Shown: piece after piece, positions 1 through 10,300 of the stretch
Position numbering within the stretch: position 1 is the first letter of the stretch
Layout of the letters: every line of letters begins with the position of its first letter
Origin: Siphonodentalium dalli
Lineage: Eukaryota; Mollusca; Scaphopoda; Gadilida; Siphonodentaliidae
DNA length: 64,000 nt
Reading direction: 5' to 3'
Assembly: GCA_032622095.1 (NCBI GenBank)
Contig: CP136064.1
Location: 276,357,614 to 276,421,613 of the forward strand
The notes under the pieces: generated by a model
What the model was told of the DNA's origin: nothing
The model's database searches: none
What the model saw: only the letters and a program-made list of their open reading frames with translations
Program-made: the position numbers and the translations under genes

Positions 1-829
1 AAATCGTATCGCAAACTAGCGAAATCTACCGAAGAAATCGGGTCGTCAATCTCCCTGTCCGCTCAAGAGGCATTTTATCTAGTTATAAAATCAATATTTT
101 CGAGCAATAATTTGTCGCGAACGTGTACATAATCGCGATGACATAACCTATAAATGCACATTATGTTCTGTAAGTCACTCGGAATCCATCCATACTTTTT
201 TTATTTCACCCGATGCGTTTGTGCCCAATTTTTCAACTTTATTCATCAAACGAATTCCAGAAACAAAACGTGTCTGCGACTGGCAGAAAATTCTGACAGG
301 CTTGCTGATTGACTGATTGACAATAATCGAGAGTAAAGTTCACAAATGGCTTGAGCAAATCAACATGCAAATAGTATTGAAGAAACACTTGAATTATTAA
401 TTGTCTCTGTACCAAGAAGCTTACCTGATTTAAAAAAAAGAAGTGAACTTGAAAGTATAGTTAAATAATTGGAATTTGCTTTATACAATATTAAAATTCT
501 CGTCGTGTTTCTTGAAAGAATTCGTTTAAGGCTAACTTAATATTAGGATCCCATATCACCATATGTCCAGGTACCGATGTATGTTCTGAGTATGCTTAAT
601 TTCCATCGGGACTGTGTACTGTCAAGTCTATTATTCTCCATGGATGGGGAATATAACTAGCTCTTACAGTTTTTAATGTTGATTTTGTGTATATAACGGA
701 GGAAGTATTGGTGTGAATCTGATCTCTATCACATGGTGGCCACAATGTTACAACTGTTATGTATTCTGGTGGAATATTTATATGAGACCCGCCATAGCAA
801 ATCCAGTCGTAAGTCGGAATTTTCTTTAT
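1..829. other. No recognised feature
   Basis: AT-rich sequence at the distal end of the ZP-gene region. No phase-1-compatible ZP-C exon was found on the minus strand. Only short chance open frames are present. Confidence 0.4.
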
Positions 830-1197
830 CCTGTGCCAATGCATTCTCTTATATATGCGAGTCGACCATAGGTCGCCTCGCATATATAAGAGAATGCATT
901 GGCCTAACAATTTTTTATCATTTTTTTTAAATAAATGTTTCTTCCAATTTTTAGGACATAAAATATAAAAACTTCCATCACCCTGCAGGGAGCCCAACAC
1001 ATATATAGAAGCATATATAAGAGTGTCGTCTGCTCATGTTTGTCTGGGGCTCTGTATGGGTGAAATTATAAAATTGTTAAAGAATACAAGAAAAAATTAT
1101 TAAAATTGTAAAAAATTGTTAGGCCAATGCATTCTCTTATATATGCGAGGCGACATATGGTAGACTCGCATATATAAGAGAATGCATTGGCACAGGG
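830..1197. repeat. Double-hairpin MITE, variant with longer centre
   Basis: Two 69-bp near-perfect hairpins (835-903 and 1123-1191) with GCCAATGCATTCTC ends and TATATATGCGAG stems face each other across a 220-bp AT-rich centre. The pair is flanked outside by CCTGTG and CACAGGG. The outer flanks (left TTTCTTTAT, right inverse of GTAAACAAAT) are also weakly inverted, but the TTAACCC ends of the complete copies are absent. The centre carries about 110 bp more than other copies. Confidence 0.8.
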
Positions 1198-1804
1198 TAA
1201 ACAAATCCCGACACACAAAACAAACACAAAATATAATTTATAAGTTTTAACTTCCAAGTTCAAATAAAAATTAGCCCAGTGCTTAGATAGAAACTTGAGA
1301 TATGTACTGGCTTGCCACTTTTCTCAACCTGCAATTTCTACCCCACCTTCGATATAAATTAAAATCGCAGCGTCTGCGTGGCGCTTATCTGTATTTATCG
1401 ATGTGTACATCCGAGTATAGTCAAATTTCCCTTTCCTGCTTTGTTCAATGAAAGTACTTCCTGCTGTATTTAAGATTTTGACATTGAATAACATGTTTTA
1501 TTTCAGTTCATGTGAATATTGCATAAAACGTTGTTGCCATTCATCGGAAAGCTATCACTTTAGGGCATTACTGTACGTCCGTATTTGTATACATACCCTC
1601 CTCTTAGAACAGCAAACGAAGATCCTCCAGCATATGACAAACAACTGATCGCCCGGACGCCAGGTTCGTTTCCGGTTCCACCTATGTGTTAATGTCAATT
1701 AAATTTAATAATTAGTATTATCACCCCTTGTCAAGTGATTCTGATAATTTATTTTGATGTTGGCGTCCTGTTGAATTGCTATGATGCGGGTTTGGCAAAC
1801 TGAT

Positions 1805-2253
1805 GCCGTTACGAAAACGTACCGTTATTTTTCTTAAAGTGGTCATTTTCGGGTTGTTTGGCAAATCCGAGCGATTTTAGAAAAAAACATCGCCTGTATG
1901 AAACATTCAAGAACATATATATTTGGCAGGACTTGTGTTTTAAGAACGACGCGAACCACCATCTCGATTATAGTCGATTTGCAACAGCTAATACACTCGG
2001 TATTAAGATATATGTTTTTGATTGTAATACGACCTTGCTTGAACCTACATACAAGGCTCGTCCTGATTGGTCAGTATCCTGTATTCCCATTGAGACACGA
2101 CCGGCGTTTTGTGGTACAATTCTAGATATTCTGAATTGTACCACAAAAAAAGTGGTACACTCAGTGAAATGCTGCCAACGCCTCAAACTTTCAGAAGTCA
2201 AACCACACGCATTGGTTAATATCACGCTGTGGACTGAAGACAGAGACATATAA
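1805..2253 (+). CDS. Orphan open frame, about 148 codons, function unknown
   Basis: Open from just after a TGA at about 1802 to TAA at 2251-2253. The first possible starts are TTG at 1858 or an upstream non-ATG codon, so it may be an exon or a relic rather than a full gene. It holds seven cysteines in its 3' two thirds (among them FDCNTT, SVSCIP, LNCTTK, VKCCQR) and ends ITLWTEDRDI. No family is recognised. Codon choice looks more protein-like than neighbouring open frames. It could be a remnant of a mobile element or virus-derived gene, or an unrelated plus-strand exon. Confidence 0.3.
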
Positions 2254-3102
2254 TGACTACCTACTCTACTATACTGAATTTTATTTACGATATAACAAAA
2301 ATAAGTCTTTTAGAACTGAATTTGTTTTTACCAAAAAGGCAATGAAAATAGGTCGCGTTTAAATAGTGACGTCATGTTTGACCTTACAGTTCTATGAGAA
2401 CTGTTTGGTGGAAAATCATACCACGCAGAGCTCGAAACTGGGCTATTTTATTACAGGTTGAACGTATGTCGAATTACAAAAGAAAGAAATACACTGCGCA
2501 TATGCGTGTATAGTAGAATTTGACCACACAAACTGATTGTAGGACTCCGCAAAGAGTTCTTTTTCTTAACAGCATCAGTTCTCCCTAACAGCATCATATC
2601 AATTCAGCAGGACCAGGCAGCATCATAGAACGACCACTTGACCAGGAGTGATTATCTAAGTAATGTATAATCGAGATTAGTGATCTGCTTTGAATATTGA
2701 TAATAAGTCAGTGTGGTTTATACATGTACATATCTATGTAATAAGACATTGCATAGATAATGTATATGACGCACTGGGGTATTATCAATTTTCAAAGAAG
2801 ATCAGAATGTCGATTATACATTATTTTTAATTTACTTACATAATATTTATAAATCTGAAATATATATAATCAATATGAATCAATATAAATCGGAAGTATA
2901 TATATATAATCAATATAATTACTGATGGGGTATGAAAACTTCCTGTTTTGAAAGGGCATATATGGCATTGTAAACATTATGCTCTCGTATGTGCACACAT
3001 GTATATAAGAACGTTTATGTATATACATATTATTCCAGACTTGAGTAATAGGCGGATGCTAGTAACACTGTACAATTAGCAATAAGCGCAGTATATCTAC
3101 TC
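2254..3102. other. AT-rich stretch with short TATA/ATCAATAT repeats
   Basis: 2855-2920 has repeated TATATATAATCAATAT-type words. 2640-2850 has a loose inverted repeat (TCTAAGTAATGTATAATCGA against TCGATTATACATTATTTTTA). No coding signal seen. Confidence 0.4.
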
Positions 3103-3420
3103 TCAAAAAGTTAGTTTTAAGCGGACATCGCTCGTTCGAGCTTCCAAACTTTGTTTACGTAATTTGCATTTGGTGAGAGGTATAAGATACGTTGTCAAAT
3201 AGGCGAAATATATTGATATACCGGCTTCATATGCTCTGCAAATTATTTGCCGTGGTCACAGCCATGCGTGTTCCAACCGTTTCCAATTGTTCGTACATAA
3301 GTAAAAAAAACGATCTGTATTCTACTATATCAGGAATAGACTAATATGGCACGCTCTTTTTTGTTTCATGCCGGGCACATGGCCGTTTGTTTTGGGACCC
3401 AAACACCGTGTTCAACCTAA
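3103..3420 (+). repeat. Dispersed repeat, copy 1
   Basis: Shares order and words with 36025-36290: CGAGCTTCCAAACTTTGTTT against CGATCTTCCAAATGGTTTGG, then ATATTGATATACCGGCTTCA, then CAATTGTTCGTACATAAGT. Class unknown. Confidence 0.6.
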
Positions 3421-3459
3421 TGTTTCTATGACTTCAATGTCTCTTTCTGTGAAATAGTG

Positions 3460-4090
3460 CCCGTAGAAAGGTAGTTCAAGTATAGCGCTGACATTAAATC
3501 TGAAACAGAAGCTCATATAATAGCGGCACAAGACCAAGAAAGCATTGCAAGATCAGGTACTACGTATGAAAAACCATGGAACTGTAAGTCAACTCTACTT
3601 GTCTGGAGTCACAAACATTTTGAGACGGTTGAGCACATCATATCAAATATCCGCTGCTCGCCTCGAGCGACATAACAGCGTTGCTCGGTATGTCCACTGG
3701 CGCCTTTATAACATAACATCACCAAAGATAAGGCGTGGTGTGAACATCGTCCACCACCTGTAACAACTAAGGGCAACATCACGATCATGTGGGATATATA
3801 TGCAATATCCATACAGACCGCACCATGTCGTGTAAAACTCCAGACATCATCGTTAAAAACCGAGGCGATGAAAAGTGACTGCTGTTAGATATTAATCCCC
3901 ATTGATTACAATGTTATACAAAAGGAAACCGATAAGGAAAAACCTGTCTATAACTGGCTCCAACTAATACCAGCAACAATATGGCTTGGACACTACTTGG
4001 AACATCGAGAACCCTCAGAAAGGTAACATTTATATATGACGACAGTTAAGTTGTATTGTTACGATTTTAACAGACAGTCAATAAACTTAC
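3460..4090 (+). pseudogene. Decayed LINE 3' end (reverse-transcriptase C-terminal domain), copy 1
   Basis: Frameshifted translation gives RHNSVARYVHWRLYNI, CEHRPPPVTTKGNITIMWD, HTDRTM and TPDIIVKNRGDEK. These match the C-terminal region of a widespread animal non-LTR retrotransposon family (RHN..RYVHW, WYEH.P, GNITIMWD, HTDRTI.ANRPDIIVKD). Frameshifts and stops make it non-functional. A second copy lies at 5281-6042 in the same direction. Confidence 0.75.
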
Positions 4091-4589
4091 ATATATCCTA
4101 CTAGAGAGTGGACACAATTCGAATTAACATAATACTAATAATACCATGCCTAGCATCAGAAGTCAGAACTTTTAGGCACAGCCTACATACTCAGGTGTAT
4201 AACGTCGGTGAACACAGTTTACTAGAAGCCACGACAAAAACACCAACTCCCATTTCATGTTTATATGGTGACCATCGTTGCCACGGTCCATTCAGACAAA
4301 TATTTCGTCTAATAGAGTGACAACTTTTAAAAGAAAAAACATAATATTGTTAATAATTATGATCTGATGTCCACATGTTGTACGTGAATATCGACGAGGG
4401 AGGTAGGAGGGCTTGTTGAAATTATAACATCATGCAAACAGCAGTTGTGGGACAGGACAAATACATGAAATCATCAAAAGACAAATGTGTGCGATGTGTT
4501 ACCGAATATGACCAAACCAAACGGTGGTACTCAATACGAAAAAGGCAACTAAAGTCAGAAACGAATTCGAACTAGAATACGTGCATGAA
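4091..4589. other. No recognised feature
   Basis: Unassigned sequence between a LINE fragment and a MITE. The short open frames show no family likeness. Confidence 0.35.
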
Positions 4590-4916
4590 ATCTTCGGTCT
4601 GTCTCAATAGAACCATACAAATATGAATATCATTGGAACCGGCTCATTGACCACATTGTGATGGTTATTGTTATGCCCTGTGCCAATGCATTCTCTTATA
4701 TATGCGAGTCGACCATAGGTCGCCTCGCATATATAAGAGAATGCATTGGCCTAAACAAAATCTTTTTATACCATTTTTTTTCTTACAATCTTTAACAATT
4801 TTATAATTTTTAATGTGTTAAGCCAATGCATTCTCTTATATATGCGAGGCGACCTATGGTCGACTCGCATATATAAGAGAATGCATTGGCACAGGGCCGT
4901 TCTGTTGGGTAAAGGG
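4590..4916. repeat. TTAA-type double-hairpin MITE, left end truncated
   Basis: Contains part of the outer body (TCTTCGGTCTGTCTC, then ATTGGAACCGGCTC), hairpin 4683-4750, AT-rich spacer, hairpin 4822-4890, then the terminal sequence TGTTGGGTAAAGGG and TTAA at 4917-4920. The left terminal repeat is missing. Confidence 0.8.
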
Positions 4917-4920
4917 TTAA

Positions 4921-5141
4921 CCCTTTCATGACGGGAGCTGCGTTGGTGCAACATTCAAGATCATGTGCCAGTGCTTCTCTTATATATGCAAGTCGCCCAT
5001 AGTGAGCCTTGCATATATAAGTGAATGCACGGCACTGGCTTACAAGGTCAAGGTAAATATTGTTAGGCCAATGTATTCTCTTATATATGCGGGGCTCCCT
5101 ATGGGAGACTCGCATATATAAGAGAGTGCTTTGGCACAGGG
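4921..5141. repeat. Degenerate relative of the double-hairpin MITE
   Basis: Starts CCCTTTCATGACGGG directly after the TTAA of the preceding element. Two hairpins (about 4966-5037 and 5068-5136) keep the TCTTATATATGC...GCATATATAAG stems, but the tip of the second is CTCCCTATGGGAG instead of CGACCTATGGTCG. Confidence 0.7.
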
Positions 5142-5280
5142 TTTTCGCAACAGAAAATGCTAAAGAATAAAATCATAACTCAAAAGAAAAACCGCGAAAC
5201 AAACGAGAAGAATTATATGCAGATCTATGCATGGTCAACACTATAACAAAATGAAAAATGAAGGCATATATAGGTAGACA

Positions 5281-6042
5281 ACGTACGGATGGCTAAGATA
5301 CGCAAGGCTGAAGGCTGAAAAGGAAGTGCAGCTAATTGTTGCACAGGATCAATCTATTACCACCGGTACTTTGAACACAAACTAATAGATAAGAACATTG
5401 ATCCGAAATGCATACTCGGCCACACAAGTTTCGAGACATTTGAACGCAGACTGAATATATGGAGCGACATAATAGGGTTTGTACTTATGTTCACTGGAAC
5501 TTATGCAAATAATATGGACTGGACATATCTAACACATGGTACGAACATCAACCACCAAACGTGACAACAAAAGGTAACATTACACTAATATATGACACAG
5601 GTACACACAGACCGGACAGTATCTTGCAGCAGACCAGACATTATTGTCAAAGACCCCGTCTTCTGATAGATATTTCCGTGCCCAGCGATTACAACGTACA
5701 ACATAACAGAGGCAGAAAAATCAGGAAATATCTTGATTTACAAATAGAGGTGACTCGCATGTGGGGACTCAAAACATTTATCATATCAGTGGTTATAGGG
5801 GCACGGGAGCTGTCAGTAAAAGTCTGGGCAAATGGATAGAGGAAATACTAGCTCCTCTCAATAAATATGAAATCCAGAAAGTAGCCATCTTAGGAACATA
5901 TTCTGCGAAAATTTACATCAATCAAGACAATATAGATGCATTGTTACTAAGTAGTTTACCGAACAGACACTGCAATCTTACTGACCTCCACTGGAGTGAA
6001 AAATAATAGAGAAACAAATAATAATAATAATAATAATAATGT
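5281..6042 (+). pseudogene. Decayed LINE 3' end, copy 2, with (AAT)n tail
   Basis: Frameshifted frames read VAQDQSITT, then TTKGNITLIYD, HRPDSI, LLIDISVPSDYNVQ, YLDLQIEVTRMW, VVIGARELSV and LAPLNKYEIQKVAILGTYSAKI. This is the same LINE C-terminal order as copy 1, extended to the end (IDMTVPSD, YKDLELEIQRMW, VVVGALG, EIQKI in intact relatives). It stops in tandem AAT (about 6017-6042), a typical LINE 3' tail. Confidence 0.8.
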
Positions 6043-6229
6043 TTGATTGTTACATTCGTACAGTTGTGCGTAATTCAGATGTTGTGTTTTCTGAAATGGT
6101 ATGATCGGCTTGGCTGGATTTTGTCGGCAATATTTGTTACATGCTACTTTCGTTCAGTGGACATGTAAAGTACCTTATTTGTTTGATGTACTGAAATAAT
6201 TACATGATGTGTCTTTAATGTGTATTTAC

Positions 6230-6375
6230 CAGAGAGGGTGGCTTTTAGTCGGACCATCCGACCGAGCGGAACATCTCCAGTTATTGGCCTCCCCAAAACG
6301 TCAATCAACTGCAGGACGAAAGTGGCGTTAGAGTCTTCGCCGAGATTGTTCGAGATTTCCATGGGTTGGATATAT
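6230..6375 (-). CDS. ZP gene exon 6 (start of ZP-C)
   Basis: 146 nt, acceptor CTCAATTCAG and donor GTAAAT. Residues 141-189 contain a sequon (SNATF), then VLQLIDVLGRPITGDVPLG and MVRLKATLS. This fits the D-x-x-G-x-x-x-x-G-x-V-x-L-G pattern common at the start of invertebrate ZP-C regions. It ends in phase 1; no phase-compatible minus-strand exon was recognised between 1 and 6229. Confidence 0.78.
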
Positions 6376-7338
6376 CTGAATTGAGAAATGTACCATAAAA
6401 TTATTCTTAAATATGTAATACTAGCTGGTGTGTCAGTCCGGGCTATACAGGGATTTCTTTGTGATCGCCTCCGTCTGGTCGGAGTCCAGAAACATGCCTA
6501 TATGAGCTTATATTAGGTTCAGGTTAAGGACACGGTCGCATGTGAAATTAGACCCGCCCATATTGTTCCCGGGATCAAAGTAGGCCTACATACCAAATTT
6601 GAGTCGGATCGGTCAAACAGTTTTCGAGTCTTGCATACATACATATATACACGCACAGATACATACATATTTACAGACAGAAGTTCCAAAATATATAATA
6701 GACTAGCCGATGAGCCCGACGTTGTCCGGGCTATACAAAAACCAAATTTCAAGTCGATAGCTCCACACGTTTCCGAGATCTGGTCTGCGCATGCGCGAAG
6801 CTGGCATCGCACGGGGTCGGCGACACGATAAAATTCGTACCCGGGGCAAGGTACATTCAGAAGTTCCAAAATATATAATAGACTAGCCGATGAGCCCGAC
6901 GTTGTCAGGGCTATTCAAAAAACCAAATTTCAAGTCGATAGTTTCCGAGATCTGGTCTGCGCATGCGCGAGGCTGGCGTCGCATGGGCTCGGCGACCCGA
7001 TAAAATTCGTATCCGGGGCAAGATACATTCACATACCAAATTTCAAGTCGATAGCTCCACCAGTTTCCGAGATCTCGTCTGCGCATGCGCGAAGCTGGCG
7101 TCGCACGGGCTCGGCGTCCCGATAAAATTCGTATCCGGGGCAAGATACATTCACATAGCAAATTTCAAGTCGATAGCTCCAACCGTTTCCGAGATCCCGT
7201 TTCCGAGATCTCGTCTGCGCATGCGCTGCACGGACGTCGCACGGGCTCGCCAATACAACAACGACCACCGCCTGGTCAAATTACACACGCGTACCAAGTT
7301 TCGTCCCGATCGGTGGAGAATCGTAGATTTGTATAAAG

Positions 7339-7372
<34 letters not shown>

Positions 7373-10300
7373 TTGTATCAAAATATATATGAGACTAGCT
7401 GATGAGCCCGACGTTGTCCGGGCTATTCAAAAAACCAAATTTCAAGTGGATATCTCCACCCGTTTCCGAGATCTGGTCTGCGCATGCGCGAAGCTGGTGT
7501 CGCACGGGCTCGGCGACCCGATACAATTTGTACCCGGCGCAAGATAAATTCACAAATAGCAAATTTCAAGTCGATATCTCCACCGTTTCCGAGATCTCGT
7601 CTGCGCATGCGCTTCACGGGCATCGCACGGGTTCGCCAATACAACAACGACCACCGCCTGGTCAAACTACACACACGTACCAAGTTTCGTCCCGATCGGT
7701 CGAGAATAGTAGATTTGTATAAAGGACAGACAGACAAACAGACAGACAGATTGTTTCAAAATATATAAGAGACTAGCCGATGAGCCCGACGTTGTCCGGG
7801 CTATTCAAAAACCAAATTTAAAGTCAATAGCTCCACCCGTTTCCGAGATCTGGTCGCAGGCGCGAAGCTGGCGTCGCACGGGCTCGGCGATCCGATAAAA
7901 TTCGTATCCGGGGCAAGATACATTCACATAGCAAATTTCAAGTCGATAGCTCCACCCGTTTCCGAGATCTGGTCTGCGCGAAGCTGGCGTCGCACGGGCT
8001 CGGCGACCCGATAAAATTCGTATCCGGGGCAAGATACATTCACATACCAAATTTCAAGTCGAAAGCTCAACCCGTTTCCGAGATCTGGTCTGCGCATGCG
8101 CGAAGCTTGCGTCGCACGGGCTCGGCGACCCGATAAAATTCGTATCCGGGGCAAGATACTTTCACATAGCAAATTTCAAGTCGATAGCTCCACCCGTTTC
8201 CGAGATCTTGTCTGCGCATGCGCTGCACGGGCGTCGCACGGGCTCGCCAATACGACAACGACGACCGCCTGGTCAAACTACACACACGTACCAAGTTTCG
8301 TCCCGATCGGTCGAGAATCGTAGATTTGTATAAATGACAGACAGACAGACAGACAAACAAACAGAGGTCTTCAAAATATATAGACTAGCCGATGAGCCCG
8401 ACGTTCAAAAACCAAATTTCAAGTCGATAGCTCCACCCGTTTCCGAGATCTCGTCTGCGCATGCGTGAAGCGGGCGTCACACGGGCTCGCCAATACGACA
8501 ACGACGACCGCCTGGTCAAACTACACACACGTACCAAGTTTCGTCCCGATCGGTCGCACAACAACCCATTCTGCCTTTTTAATCGAGATAATTGCATTCC
8601 GCGTTTCGTTTTCCATCCGTATTTTACGCATGGGTAGCCATTCAGAGCTTCGGTTGTAATAAAGAGCGTTGAACCTTAACACCTCCGAATATGGTCAATA
8701 TAAAGATCGTTGATGCCCTAACCCCCGAAGTGGCGTTTGCGTTGATTTTGGTGATTGGGAGTGGCGAAAGGGTGCTCAAAGCTTCTCCAAAACGCAACGT
8801 CGACGATTCCCGTGGGATTTAACATTTGGATAGGAAGTTTGGTCTCTATCGGTAAACCCGTTTTCGATTCTATAAAGGACATACAGACAGACAGACAGAG
8901 GTTTTCAACATATATATGAGACTAGCCGATGAGCCCGACGTTGTCTGGGCTATTCAAAAAACAAATTTCAAGTCGATAGCTCCACCCGTTTCCGAGATCT
9001 TGTCTGCGCATGCGCGAAGCTGGCGTCGCACGGGCTCGGCGACCCGATAAAATTCGTATCCGGGGCAAGATACATTCACATAGCAAATTTCAAGTCGATA
9101 GAGAACCCGATGAAAAATTCCCCTGTTCCTAGGACATATATGACACAACAACCCATTCTGCCTTTTTAATCGAGATAATTGCATTCCGCGTTTCGTTTTG
9201 CATCCGTATTTTACGCATGGGTAGCCGTTTAGCAGCTTCGATTGTAATAATGAGCGTTGATCCTTAACACCTCCGAATATGGTCAATATAAAGATCGTTG
9301 ATGTCTTAACCCCCGAAGTGGCGTTTGCGGTGATTTTGATTGGGAGTGGAGAATCGGTGCTTGTCCAAAATGAGACGCCGACGATCCCCGTGGGTTTTTA
9401 CACTTATATACGAAATTTGGTCTCGATCGGTCAACCCGTTTTCGATTCTATAAAGGACATAGACAGACAGACATACGTCTTCAAAATATATATGAGACTA
9501 GCAGGTTAGCCCGCCACTGGCGTGGTTCGTCTCATGGCTTTGTTCGAAAAAGCAATTGCAACAGCTTCCGAGACACGTATGCTGCACCTTGGTGTAAAAA
9601 TTCGTCGAAATCCGCCAGTTTTACCCGATTTGACCTTGAATTGGTCATTGTCAAGGTCATGTCGGGGCCACAATTTAACCAGTCCATGACACTTCACGCA
9701 CATTATTTTTTTAATTTAATTTTAATTGTGCCTTTTTAATTATTTTTTAATTTAATTTTTTGTTTTTCAATGAGTTAATTGTGCCTTTTTAATTTTTTAA
9801 TTTAATTTTTTGTTTTTCAATTTTACCCGATTTGACCTTGAATTGATCATTTTCAAGGACAAAGTCAGGTCGGGGTCACAATTTAACCCGTCCATGACAC
9901 TTCCCGTAGGTAGCAAGTTTGAGCTCAATCGGTTAGAGTCTATAAAGGACACACATATAATTTGTGGGTACCCGTTTCAAGGTGAACATCACCTCGGGCG
10001 GAAAAAAACTTGACGCTCATGTCTGGATACAGTCACGGTCACTTGTGGACCCAGACGGAAGAATCACATTACACGCATACACTCTTTATCAACGACACTG
10101 CGGATACGAACGCTCTTTAACTATCAACGCGATTAACCCCACGGTGCCGATTTTTGTGCCTGGGTGTGGAGAATTGATGCTCGGATCTTCTCGAAACGCC
10201 GCGACGACCATTCCCGTGGTTTTTTACCCTGAGATAGGAAGTTGGAGGTCAATCGGTGGAGCCATTTTCGATTCTATAAAGTATATACACACATATATAC

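Noticed and set aside
1..120. Possible minus-strand exon (AG near 97, GT near 47) as the next ZP exon
   Set aside because: The reading that stays open gives a short peptide with no ZP-C cysteines, and the phase fit is not convincing.
6883..9286. Many arginine-rich open frames on both strands
   Set aside because: They are the six-frame reading of one GC-richer tandem repeat. The same peptide words recur in every unit and on both strands, so they are not genes.
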